From contig QPMI01000239.1 in NCBI GenBank assembly GCA_004431415.1, positions 48,764 to 112,763 of the forward strand: a stretch of 64,000 nt of DNA, in the 5' to 3' direction. The stretch is from Cyanophora paradoxa. Its lineage: Eukaryota; Glaucocystophyceae; Cyanophorales; Cyanophoraceae. Every line of letters starts with the position of its first letter. Positions within the stretch are counted from its first letter, which is position 1. Made by a program: the position numbers and the translations under genes. Of the stretch, positions 23,609-32,081 are shown piece after piece. Under the pieces are notes generated by a model. That model was not told the origin of the DNA. It saw nothing but the letters and a program-made list of their open reading frames with translations, and searched no databases.

Positions 23609-24502
23609 TCACTGAAAGTCCGCCGCGAAATCCGCCGGGTCAAGCCCTGGCCGGCGGTCAGGCGGCGACTACTAGGCGAGTGTGAGCGCCGCGGGCCCGG
23701 GGCCAGCCCTAGGGCGGCGGGGCGCGGCCTGGCGGGGCGGCGCACCGGGGACTGAGAGGCCGTCAGGAAACATGCCGTCATCCGAGCTGCTGAAGAGGAA
23801 ATCCTCGAGGCGGGAGAGTGTCGGCCGGCTCGCCGCCTCGCTCGTCGTCTCCAGGTGCTCCATCAGCGTGGTCTCGGGGCAGCCCTGCGCGGGATATATA
23901 TGCGTCAACACTCACTAGAGATGAAAGGCTGCTATTTCGTAAGAGCGGCGCCGGCGCACCCAGCCAAAGCCATCCGGGAGATCTGCAGCTCGATGAGATC
24001 AGTAAGCGCGAGATCGCGACCGGGCACAGAAGCGGCGCACGGGTGCTTTCGCTTCCTTCATGAAAGACGAGAAACTTCTCAAGAGCGCTGAGCTCGCGAC
24101 CGGAAGCGGGCTCCTGGCCGCTGCCGCTTGCGTAAGTATTCGTAATAATGGCACGTGCTCGGCGTTCGGCGGGCTAGCGTGCTTTTGCGCGTATTCGTAA
24201 TAATGGCACGTGCGCGGCGTTTGGCGGGCTAGCGTGCTTTTGCGGCGCCATTCATGAATACTTTGCGGGGACGGGTCCGCTCACAAGACTTCAGCCTCGC
24301 TCCGCGAACTCGAGTCCGCCATGCAGTAAAAAGACCGCTTCTGGAATTTCTGGGCTGCCGCAGGGGCGTACGCGTACTTGTTCGCAAAACTTCCGGCTCT
24401 ACGCATGCCGCGGACGGAGGGCGAGGCTGCCGAGCGGAGGGAAGAAGCGTGGCTGGACCGGCATTGCTGGACGAAGGACGAAACTGCGAAAGCTGAGGCC
24501 AT
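23609..24502 (-). CDS. Unknown protein with targeting-like N-terminus, five exons
   Basis: I do not recognise the family, but the model is strongly constrained. The exons are 24502-24285, 24126-24041, 23982-23960, 23884-23746 and 23646-23609. All junctions are GT-AG with matching phases, giving 167 residues. The first 60 residues (MASAFAVSSFVQQCRSSHAS..., rich in Ser, Ala and Arg, almost no acidic residues) look like a mitochondrial or plastid targeting region. The mature part is acidic, with helix-like segments (ELSALEKFLVFHEGSES; SRPTLSRLEDFLFSSSDD), and ends GLDPADFAADFQ. No catalytic motif is visible. The first intron (24284-24127) contains a 55-base tandem repeat. The gene faces the plus-strand gene at 24631 with 128 bases between start codons. 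Confidence 0.6.
24136..24245. repeat. Tandem repeat, two imperfect 55-base units
   Basis: The units are 24136-24190 and 24191-24245. Each starts GTATTCGTAATAATGGCACG and ends with a GGGCTAGCGTGCTTTTGCG-like tail, with a few mismatches. It lies within the first intron of the minus-strand gene at 23609-24502. Confidence 0.85.
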
Positions 24503-24630
24503 GTCTAAACTTACGAGCTAAAGAAGGCTGAGAGATATGGCCGACTAAATCAGCGGTTACTACGAGAAGGCGCGACACGAAGCTGGGGGAGGACAAGCTG
24601 GGTCGGGGTACAGCAATCCCCTGCTTGAAA
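24503..24630. promoter_or_regulatory. Bidirectional promoter spacer
   Basis: These 128 bases separate the start codons of two divergent genes (24502 minus, 24631 plus). Both promoters and 5' UTRs must fit here or in flanking exons. No known element is recognised. Confidence 0.45.
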
Positions 24631-25191
24631 ATGCCCCGACCGGCCTCCCCGCGCAGCGGCGGCCCTAGTCGGCGCTATGTGTCGAGCCCAGAGCGCAAGG
24701 AGAGGCTGGAAAAAGTACGCCAGATGTACCGCAAGTTCTACATAGGTGAGCTCAGGCTTCGGCCGCCCGCGGTCTCCGCCTTAAAAACCAGCGCGATTCG
24801 CCGTGTCACCTGCATTATAAACCAGCGCGCTTCGCCGTGTCACCTAGTTCGCTTACATCTGCCGCGCCTCCCCGCCAATGCCCTCGCTTAGCCATGGGGA
24901 TCGTCGGCTTGTGTGTGTTCATCGTCATCTGTTACTTGGTGTTCCGCGGTGCGCGCCCGCATGGGGAGCTATCCTAAGCGTGCTGACCGGCCGCTCCAGG
25001 GCATTCAATGTCGCACCGGATCACCAACGGTTCTCTCCGCGAGCAAACGGAGACGTGAGCTCTTGCGATGCGCGTGCGGCTGCAGCGCCGATTCTAACGC
25101 TTCACGCAGGTACGTTCGAGCGTTCAACTCGCGCAGCCTGGACGTGCTCCGCGCGATGATGGCTCCCGAGTGCGCTAGTCGAAAAGCATAG
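24631..25191 (+). CDS. Small single-pass membrane protein, unknown
   Basis: Four exons (24631-24745, 24892-24948, 25000-25054, 25110-25191) join with consistent phases to give 102 residues. The first part is basic (SSPERKERLEKVRQMYRKFY). It leads directly into one membrane segment, MGIVGLCVFIVICYLVFRG, and then a 45-residue polar tail (MSHRITNGSLREQTET, then YVRAFNSRSLDVLR). The positive residues before the membrane segment would favour a cytosolic or matrix N-terminus. No family is recognised. The first intron holds a 34-base tandem duplication. Confidence 0.55.
24783..24845. repeat. 34-base tandem duplication within an intron
   Basis: The segment AAACCAGCGCGATTCGCCGT, continuing GTCACCT, starts at 24785 and recurs at 24819 with one mismatch (CGCGC for CGCGA). 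It lies within the intron at 24746-24891. Confidence 0.75.
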
Positions 25192-25303
25192 CTGTACAAT
25201 TGATGACGCAGCGCCGCAGCTACGCAGTTGTGGAGCAGTACAGCACCGGCGGCGTGAGGAAGGAGGGTGCGCGGCTGCCTCTGCCACGCATTACTTGTCG
25301 CCA

Positions 25304-25713
25304 ATGCGGCGTGCAGGACGGGATGAGGCGCTCGCTGGTCTGGACGAGCTCTTCAGACAGCACGTGCGCCGTCCCGCCCGCGCGCCGCGGCAGCGAGCAC
25401 CGAAGCGCGCGGGAGCGCAGCCGGACGCGGTGCTTCGGGCCGTGAACGTCCTCGAGGACCTCCGCGCGGCGGTCTCGGTGCTCGAGTTCGAGCTGGTCAT
25501 GAGCGGCAACACGCTCCGCGGCATGGAGAGCATCCGCTGGGAAAACGGCAAGATGACAGGCGCGCGGGCCGGCGCCCCCTCGCCCGCCCTCCGCCCTGAC
25601 AGCGAGCAGAGCTGCGGGTGTACGTGGACGTCCCCGACGGGAACCTGGTCTTCAGCCAGATGAACAAGCCGGCGCCACCGCAGCCGAAGCAGAAGAGGCC
25701 CGCGTCCCCCTAG
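25304..25713 (+). CDS. Unknown small helical protein
   Basis: From an ATG at 25304 the frame reads MRRAGRDEALAGLDELFRQH, a Pro/Arg linker, and a long helix (AVLRAVNVLEDLRAAVSVLE, then FELVMSGNTLRGMESIRW). An apparent GC-AG intron (about 25557-25610, phase 1) follows, and then LRVYVDVPDGNLVFSQM and a Lys/Pro-rich end at 25713. An alternative first exon from the ATG at 25203 (MTQRRSYAVVEQYSTG), joined through a GC donor, is also in phase but would start only 11 bases after the previous stop. The helix-then-strand layout suggests a small subunit of a complex, but I recognise no family. Confidence 0.45.
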
Positions 25714-25851
25714 GGACGCCCGCGTGCGCGTGCGTGGATCTCGGCGTGAGTGTGCATTACAGCTGTAGTTGATTGGCAAGCCATAGGTGAAAGAAAATAG
25801 CGATCGGTTAGTATCTCTAAAGAGGAATTACTGCACGCGCTGTAGCTATAG

Positions 25852-26523
25852 TTAATAGTTAACAAGCACGATTTCGGCGCGGTACTTCGTCTCGATGGCC
25901 TGCAAAAGATACGTGCCTGCGACGCAGTCCGATGGAGCAACGACGACAAGCCGCCGTCCGCTTTCTCCGGAAGAGGGTGAAGACTGAAGGGCGAGCAGGG
26001 CAACCGCGAAGGGCTAAGGGGCAGCCTCAGATTTCTGCACAAGGATATTCCAGCGCTGGTTGAGGACCTTCGCCCGCTGTATTTCGCACGCTGCTGGGAT
26101 AGTTAAAAGCACGGATTTTCGGTCGTTTCCAAGAGTCACGCTGCGCGCCTTCTTCGATGCCGAGCGTGTAAGCGTAGTGCTCAACGTCTCTCAGCAGCTG
26201 TAGCTGAGAGCGCGGCGAGGATCGGGCAACCTCTGCACAGCGGGTCTGAGATACAATAGCTGTCCTACACAGCGCGCAGAATCGCACCCCTGGCGACGGT
26301 ACTCTCAAACTCGTCCGCCGCATCCTCCGGCTGCGCCGCCGCGCTTGCAGTAGGTACATCCTGCTTCAAAAGCGTCAGCTGGTACTTGCGTAGGCAGAGG
26401 ACGAAGTAGCGCGGTATTCGAGCAAACCTGGCTGGCGGCCTCCTCCTCGACTGCTTCCTCGGCAATGGATGATCGGCGAGATTGCGACACTTCCGGCGGC
26501 GCCGCGACAGCCTCGGGTTCCAT
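25852..26523 (-). CDS. Unknown protein, four exons
   Basis: The start is the ATG at 26523 (MEPEAVAAPPEVSQSRRSS). In-phase introns join LTLLKQDVPTASAAAQPED, then LQLLRDVEHYAYTLGIEEGA and RDSWKRPKIRAFNYPSS, then GESGRRLVVVAPSDCVAGTY and LLQAIETKYRAEIVLVNY, stopping at 25852. The acidic Ala/Glu-rich N-terminus is disordered; the rest looks folded with a final beta-alpha-beta pattern. I cannot name the family. It converges with the plus-strand gene ending at 25713 and diverges from the Yip1 gene with 51 bases between start codons. Confidence 0.5.
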
Positions 26524-26574
26524 GGAGCTAGCCGACTGTCGCGTACCCCTCGACGCGAGCTGACCGGGCCAAAG
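26524..26574. promoter_or_regulatory. 51-base spacer between divergent start codons
   Basis: It lies between the minus-strand start at 26523 and the Yip1 start at 26575. Two transcription starts cannot easily fit in so short a stretch, so transcripts probably overlap in their 5' ends or one start codon is further inside its gene. Confidence 0.4.
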
Positions 26575-27580
26575 ATGATGAATCCATCGCCACAGCCCGC
26601 GGCGGCGGGCCCGTCAGTCGCCGTGCCGATTCCCAATGCGCCGGCGGGGCCAGCGGGCGGCGACACCACACTTGACGAACCGGTGTCAACGACACTGCTG
26701 CGCGACCTCAAGAAGATCGTCTCGAAGCTCGGGCACGTCATGGTCCCGCGTAAACACGCGACCAACCAGCTGAGGAGCTGTGCGGCCATTGCCGGCATCA
26801 TACGGTCCCTGCGCGAAAACCTGACGCCCGTCGCGCCTGCAGGGGACTTATGGGGACCTCTCATCCTTTGCATGATGCTTGCCATGTGCGTCGGGACCCT
26901 GCCGGCCGGGCGCCGCCTCTGACGCTTCGTGCAGCATGCTCTCCGTCTCTGCCCCGCACCTGCAGTCCGCCCTCGTCTTCTCGGCGGTGTTCGTTATCGT
27001 CTGGTGCGGCGCCGCAGTCGTAACAGTCAACGCGCTGCTTCTGGGCGGGACGATGTGCGTGCTCGAGCTCCGCCGCGCCGCGAGGTCTAGAGCCTGAGGC
27101 GCGCGGCGCAGCTCGTTCTTCCAGAGCGTCTGTGTGCTCGGCTACTGCATCTTCCCGCTGAACCTGGCGTGCTTCTTCGGCCTTCTCTCTCGCAACTTCA
27201 TCGTCCACACCATCCTCACTCTCGCTGGCTTCGTTTACTCCACCGTCGGTCCGCCCCGCCTGCTCGCCCCTCCCTCTGCACCCCGGCCGACTGCCTGTAA
27301 TCGTGCTATCTCGCAGCCTCCGTCCCCTTCGTGGGCAACATCATGCCCCCGAACCGCAAGGCCCTCGCAGTGTACCCCGTCCTCCTCTTCTACCTCTGCA
27401 TAGCCTGGGTCCGCCCGTACCCTCACCCCTCTGCTGACATCTCGGCTGACTGGGCGCCGCCCGTCCGCCGTCGCTCGACGACCTTGCGCCTCCCCGCAGA
27501 TGATCCTGGTGCGCATGCTCTCTGCGATGGCGCCCCTCGCTGCCTCCTTCGCCCCCTCTCACGCCTCCTCCGCAGATTAG
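26575..27580 (+). CDS. Yip1-domain protein, YIPF6/Yip4-like
   Basis: Yip1-family proteins are Golgi/ER membrane proteins with five transmembrane helices that work with Rab GTPases in vesicle traffic. The N-terminus is polar (MMNPSPQPAAAGPSVAVP, then TTLDEPVSTTLLRDLKKIVS, KLGHVMVPRK). The family core follows across four introns: DLWGPLILCMMLA; ALVFSAVFVIVWCGAAVVTV; SFFQSVCVLGYCIFPLNLA; FIVHTILTLAGFVYSTV; MPPNRKALAVYPVLLFYLC. The DLWGPL and GYCxxPLN motifs and PPxRKALAVYP are diagnostic. The YIPF6 group is favoured because of VPRK before the first helix. The last exon starts MILVRML and ends at 27580 after a short polar tail. Most donors are GTGCG. Confidence 0.88.
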
Positions 27581-28491
27581 CGCGAGGTCCTAGCCTGCCC
27601 TGTGCCGCCATCATCCAACGCCCTCCGCCCGCTCTCCTGGGACCCCTCCCTCGCTCTGCCCCCCCGCCCTCGCGCCTGGCCGTCCCATCTGTCTCAACCC
27701 GCATATTATCAATCCTCGTTCCCGCTTTCAGCCAACGCACGGCCCCCGAGGACTTCGAAGAGCGAAGCAATTGCTTGATGCCGCGGTGCTCTGCCAGGCT
27801 GCTGGGCTGACGTCCCGGGGAGTCCGTCAATCTCTTTTCACGCTAAGGAAGCAAGCAAGTCGAATGCCGACCGTGGGAACTGGAGAGAGCTACTAGGCTA
27901 GAGATCGTTACTAATCATGGCATGGGCAACTTGGCAACTTAGTGCCTAGGAGCCTAGGAGAGCATCGTCAGCTCGGGATCTACAGACCGTGCAGAAGAGC
28001 TCGCAGCCTGCATATATACGCAGCTGCAGCTGCAGCTGGCCGCTGAGCGCTAGCGCTGCATGCGAAGCTCCGAGGCTCTTCAAATGCAAGGGCTTCTTCA
28101 AGCGCTAGCAGGCTTCGCGAGGCCGCGAGGCACGATGTTTAGATTGAATTACAAGTGCAATATATACCGTAGTACCGTAGTACCGAGCTCTCGCGATCCC
28201 GATCGAGGCATGGCGTGCGAATCGAATTCAAATTATTTAGAAATTAACAGAGAAATACACGAATTAGTGAGCTACTGCTGTGGAATACACTGATCACCTG
28301 GACATAAATAGCATGTGAAAAGACAAGCTGATTTCACAGCTGAAATCTCGCACGTTGACTGAAACTGACACTGTCTCGTCTGCACTTGAAATCGTCGTGC
28401 TTCGAAGCTGGAGGCGGAAGCACTAATCATAAATTACATGGCGCCGCCCAGGCCTAGGGCCGAGCTCGCCTTCGGCGGAGGAGCGGCACGA
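27581..28491. other. Intergenic stretch, palindrome-rich
   Basis: It lies between two convergent genes (Yip1 plus, adenylate kinase minus). It holds CAGCTG units at 28021-28040 and GAGCGCTAGCGCT near 28045. GC is lower after 28130. No gene is supported. Confidence 0.5.
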
Positions 28492-29758
28492 TCAGCTCAT
28501 GAGCTCGGCCAGCGCGGCCTCGTCGAGGGGCTCGTCGGCCGACGCCGGCGCCGCGGCGGGGGCGGCCGTGCCGGGGGCGGCCGGCCAGTGCACCCCGCAG
28601 GCCTCCCAGTCGACGGCGACCGGGTCCACGCCCACCGCCGCCAGCGCCGCGTCCACCACCCGCCTGCCCGCCGTCACGCCCCGCAGCGCGGCGCGGCGCG
28701 GGGCCTGCGGTGCGCACCGGACGCCCCCGGAGCTGGGGCCGGCGTCGATGGCGACGTGCGCGGCGCCGGCGGGGCCGCAGAGACGCTCGAGCAGCGGCGG
28801 GAAGTCGCGCCTGCAGTAGCGCATCCGCTCGCGCACCTGGAGTACCGCCCGCTCGAGGGTCTGCGGGGTCGCCGCGGGCGGGGGCGGCGCACCACGAAAG
28901 TCTCGTCGTCGGTGCGGGCGACCAGCGGCTCGCCCGTCACCTGCGCACGCCGGGGCCGTCGCGCCCCGCCAGCGCCGCCCCGCCGGCGTGGCACGCGGGC
29001 GCGCGCACGTCGTCGAGCCCGGGGACGCGCGGCGGGCGGTACACGGGGTGGTAGGAGCGCCCGGAGGGCAGGTGCGTGAGCCGTCCGAGAGACCTGCGCC
29101 GGCCGTGAGACCCGCGCGCGGGGCGCGGGCGGGACCCCCGGAGGATTCACCGGTCGAGGCACGTGTCCTCGTCGGTCTGCAGCTCGAGGACGTGGGTGAG
29201 GGGCGCCCCGACGGCCTCCAGCAGCTCGGAGACGAGCTCCGCCTGCCTCCCGTCTGCCGCCCGCCCCGCATCTGCCAGGGGCGAGGCGGGGCGGCGGCGA
29301 GAGACCGACCCTGGGGGAAGCCGACGAGCAGGAAGCTCGAGCCACCGCGCGAAATCACCTTCTCGATCTGCTCCCTGAGGACCCGCATCCGCAGCTCCGT
29401 GTAATTCCGTTTTATCTCGGACATAAAGCTGTGGATCTGCGCAGTGCTGACGCGCTGCGTGTGGACGAGCTCCAGCAGCTCCTCGTAAGCGCTCACTCCG
29501 AAGTGCGCAGCGGAGAACGCTTCAAACGCAGCCGAGCGGGAGTCCTCTTCCACCGAGACGCCATCCTGGCGGGCCGGGGCCGGCGTCGGTGCGCATAATG
29601 AATCTCGCGAGGTTTTCCTAGAACTTAAGCGTGCGCACCATGTAACTTCTTATAATGTCATGGCATGCAACAACAGGCAGCTGGAGGCTTCGCTTGAGGA
29701 GGTCGGCAAGCGTACTCTTCCCACTGCCGGGCGGTCCCAACAGCAGCACGCGCGGCAT
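28492..29758 (-). CDS. Divergent adenylate kinase-family protein
   Basis: Adenylate kinases interconvert ATP+AMP and 2 ADP. The P-loop is in exon 1 ([18 protein letters not shown], 29758-29640). An in-phase GTGCG-CCAG intron leads to an unusual NMP-binding region ([20 protein letters not shown], then [20 protein letters not shown]) and to SFLLVGFPQ, where the family normally has DGFPR. The LID region is classical: [20 protein letters not shown], then [12 protein letters not shown], then [16 protein letters not shown]. The C-terminus is Ala-rich and ends at 28492. Loss of the Asp and Arg of the DGFPR signature suggests altered NMP handling or an inactive regulator. The other binding Arg in the LID (VAR, SGR) are kept. 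It faces the DUF1350 gene with 88 bases between start codons. Confidence 0.8.
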
Positions 29759-29846
29759 CTGGTGCTCCAGGTGCACCGGTGCAGGCCGTGCAGCCGAATC
29801 TGAGCCGATGCCGTGCCGGGTACAGGACCTACTCCACAACACCGAC
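29759..29846. promoter_or_regulatory. 88-base bidirectional spacer with a 12-base palindrome
   Basis: It separates the adenylate kinase and DUF1350 start codons. It contains the perfect palindrome TGCACCGGTGCA at 29772-29783, which could bind a dimeric factor; that role is inference. Confidence 0.4.
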
Positions 29847-31844
29847 ATGCCACGGGCGACGTGCTTCATCCTTGGTGCCGCCGGTGCGGTGCGGCTGCCG
29901 GCGCGGACGGGGACCAACGCTGCCAGCCTCGTCTGCCAGCACGCCGGCCAGCACGCCGGCCAGCAGGTGACCGCGCGGGCGCGGCGGGAGCCACGACGCC
30001 TCCGAGGACAGTTCACGCACGATGCCTCTGCCGAAGCCATCCGCAGCTTCAACGCGACAGCGCTCCGTCGGCTCAGCACGCGCCCCGCTCCGTCGCGCAA
30101 CGAGCGCCACGGGCACCCCGCGGACATCCGCGCGGCGATGCAATGGGAGCAGGTTGGAGAGAACTGGGTGTACCGCCCCTCCGAAAACCCCGACGACATC
30201 CGCGGCATCGTGCACTTTGTCGGCGGCGCGTTTGTGGGCCGGGTCCCGCAGCTTAGCTACAGGTGCGCCTAGGCGCTCGCCTGCCTCGAATTGTAAGCCT
30301 CCTCGCGACTTCCAGCGCTGCAGGTATCTCCTGGAGCAGATCGCGTCCAAGGGCTTCATCATCGTCGCCACGCCGCACGAGCTGAACTTCGACCTCGACG
30401 CCATGGCCCGCGGCATCGCTTCTAAGCTCGACGCAGCCATGAACTCGTTCGCGTGGGATTTGTGGAACATCCAGGTGCGCGTCCTCCTCCGCGCCCGACC
30501 CCGCGCCCGCTGATCCGGGCCTCTCGCTCCCAGAGCCTCCCCGTCATCGGTGTGGGGCACAGTTTAGGGGCCCTCATGCAGGTCCCCGCCCTCTCCTTCC
30601 CACCCCTGGCGCGCCCGCGCGCCGGGCGAGGCGGAGCGCAGTCGTACATCACGAGCCAGAGGCTGTCGAAGACGAAGCGGGCGGGGAACGTGCTCATCTC
30701 CTGGAACAACAAGCCGGCCACCGTCCGCCGCCCCCGCCCCCGCCGCCGCCCAGGCGCGCGCCCGAGGCGCGCCTGCCCCGCAGGAGGCGATCCCGCTGTT
30801 CGAGCCGCTGGTCAGCCCCTTCCTGAAGCAGGTCGGGCCCTTCTCCGGGCCCATCTCCGAGTCCGCCGCATTCGCCGCCGACCAGGTGCCGTACCCCCCT
30901 CTCCTCCGTACCCCCCGGGCTCTGATGGCGCAACCCCGCAGGCGCTGATGCTCGGGGAGCGGCTGGTGGCGCAGCTGCCGTCGTTCGCGCCGCCGATTCT
31001 GCGGGACCTGCCCTCGCTGGGCGCCCAGCTCCTCCCCGCCATCGGCCAGGTCCAGGTCGGCGCCCCCCGCCCCCGCCCCGCGCCGCTCTCCGCTGACGCG
31101 GCCGCCGCGCGCAGCCGCTGATCGAGCAGATCTCGGCGTCGGCGGCCGGCGTGGAGTTCAAGCCGAGCCCCGAGGAGATGCGCGCCGCCATCGGCCGCTC
31201 CTACGCCGCCCCGAGGCCCGCCCCCGCGCGAGCCTTGCCGGCCCCGCGCGGGCCTGACCCCGGGGCGGGGCAGGACGCTGCTGGTGAAGTTCCGGGACGA
31301 CAGCATCGACCAGTCAGAGGACATCCGGGTGCGGGCGGCGGCGGCCCGCGGCACTGCTCCCCGCCGCACTCGAGCCGTGACGGTGCGGGGGCAGGAGCTG
31401 CTGGGGAAGAGCGGGGCGCGGGGCGCCGGCCGCGTGGAGTTCATGGAGCTCAACGGGACGCACGTGGAGCCCCTCGCCCAGGCGCCCCGCCCCGCCCGCT
31501 GCTGCTGCGCCGGCCCCGGCCGAGGCCTGCCGCCGCAGGAGCTGCCCAAGGTGCGGGAGGTGACGGGCCTCGAGCTGGGGCGCGACGCGGACAACGTGCG
31601 CGAGGCCATCCAGCAGCAGGTGCCCCGCCCCCCCGCGCCCCGCCCGCCCCCTCGAGCTCCGGCTACCCGGTCCGAGTCGGCCCCGGCAGATCTTCGCCAA
31701 CTGGGAGTCCTTCGAGGTGCCTGGGCACATCCGCAATAATCTATCGAAGTAATCGAGCTAACCCTGCAGGCCGTCCTTGTGACCTTCCTCGACTCGGTCG
31801 CCGCCACCCCGGCCCCGCGCACCTCCGACGCCCCCGAGCTCTAG
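29847..31844 (+). CDS. DUF1350 (PF07082) alpha/beta-hydrolase-like protein, probably plastid
   Basis: DUF1350 proteins are found in cyanobacteria, algae and plants; their substrate is unknown. The family order is clear: MQWEQVGENWVYRPSENPDD; GIVHFVGGAFVGRVPQLSYR; YLLEQIASKGFIIVATPHEL; FDLDAMARGIASKLDAAMNS; PVIGVGHSLGALMQ, a nucleophile-elbow-like GHS motif; KRAGNVLISWNNKPA; AIPLFEPLVSPFLKQVGPF; and further helical segments up to AVLVTFLDSVAATPAP. The stop is at 31842-31844. The first 65 residues from the ATG at 29847 are Ala/Arg-rich with few acidic residues and may be a transit region. About ten introns are present; one at 31482-31538 has a GC donor and is phase 0. Confidence 0.85.
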
Positions 31845-32081
31845 CCAGGCCATGGCCAGCGCTCGCCGCTCGCGCTCAAGAGCTAGAACTCGCGAATTCG
31901 AGCGGCTGAATCTCCGTTTACCAACTGTCGTCATATTGCCGCTCCTTTCAATTGTGCAGCTGCAGTCTAGACCTCGCGCGCATGCGCAACCGGCCCGGCC
32001 GCGGTCCGGCTGCGGCGACGATGGCTGCGGTCCGGCTGCGGCGACGGCCGCAGCGACAGGAGGGGTACAGTGAAACCAGGG
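31845..32081. other. Short spacer between tandem genes
   Basis: It holds the promoter of the FAD gene and the 3' end of DUF1350. There are two near-identical GCGGTCCGGCTGCGGCGACG units at about 32001-32046. Confidence 0.35.
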
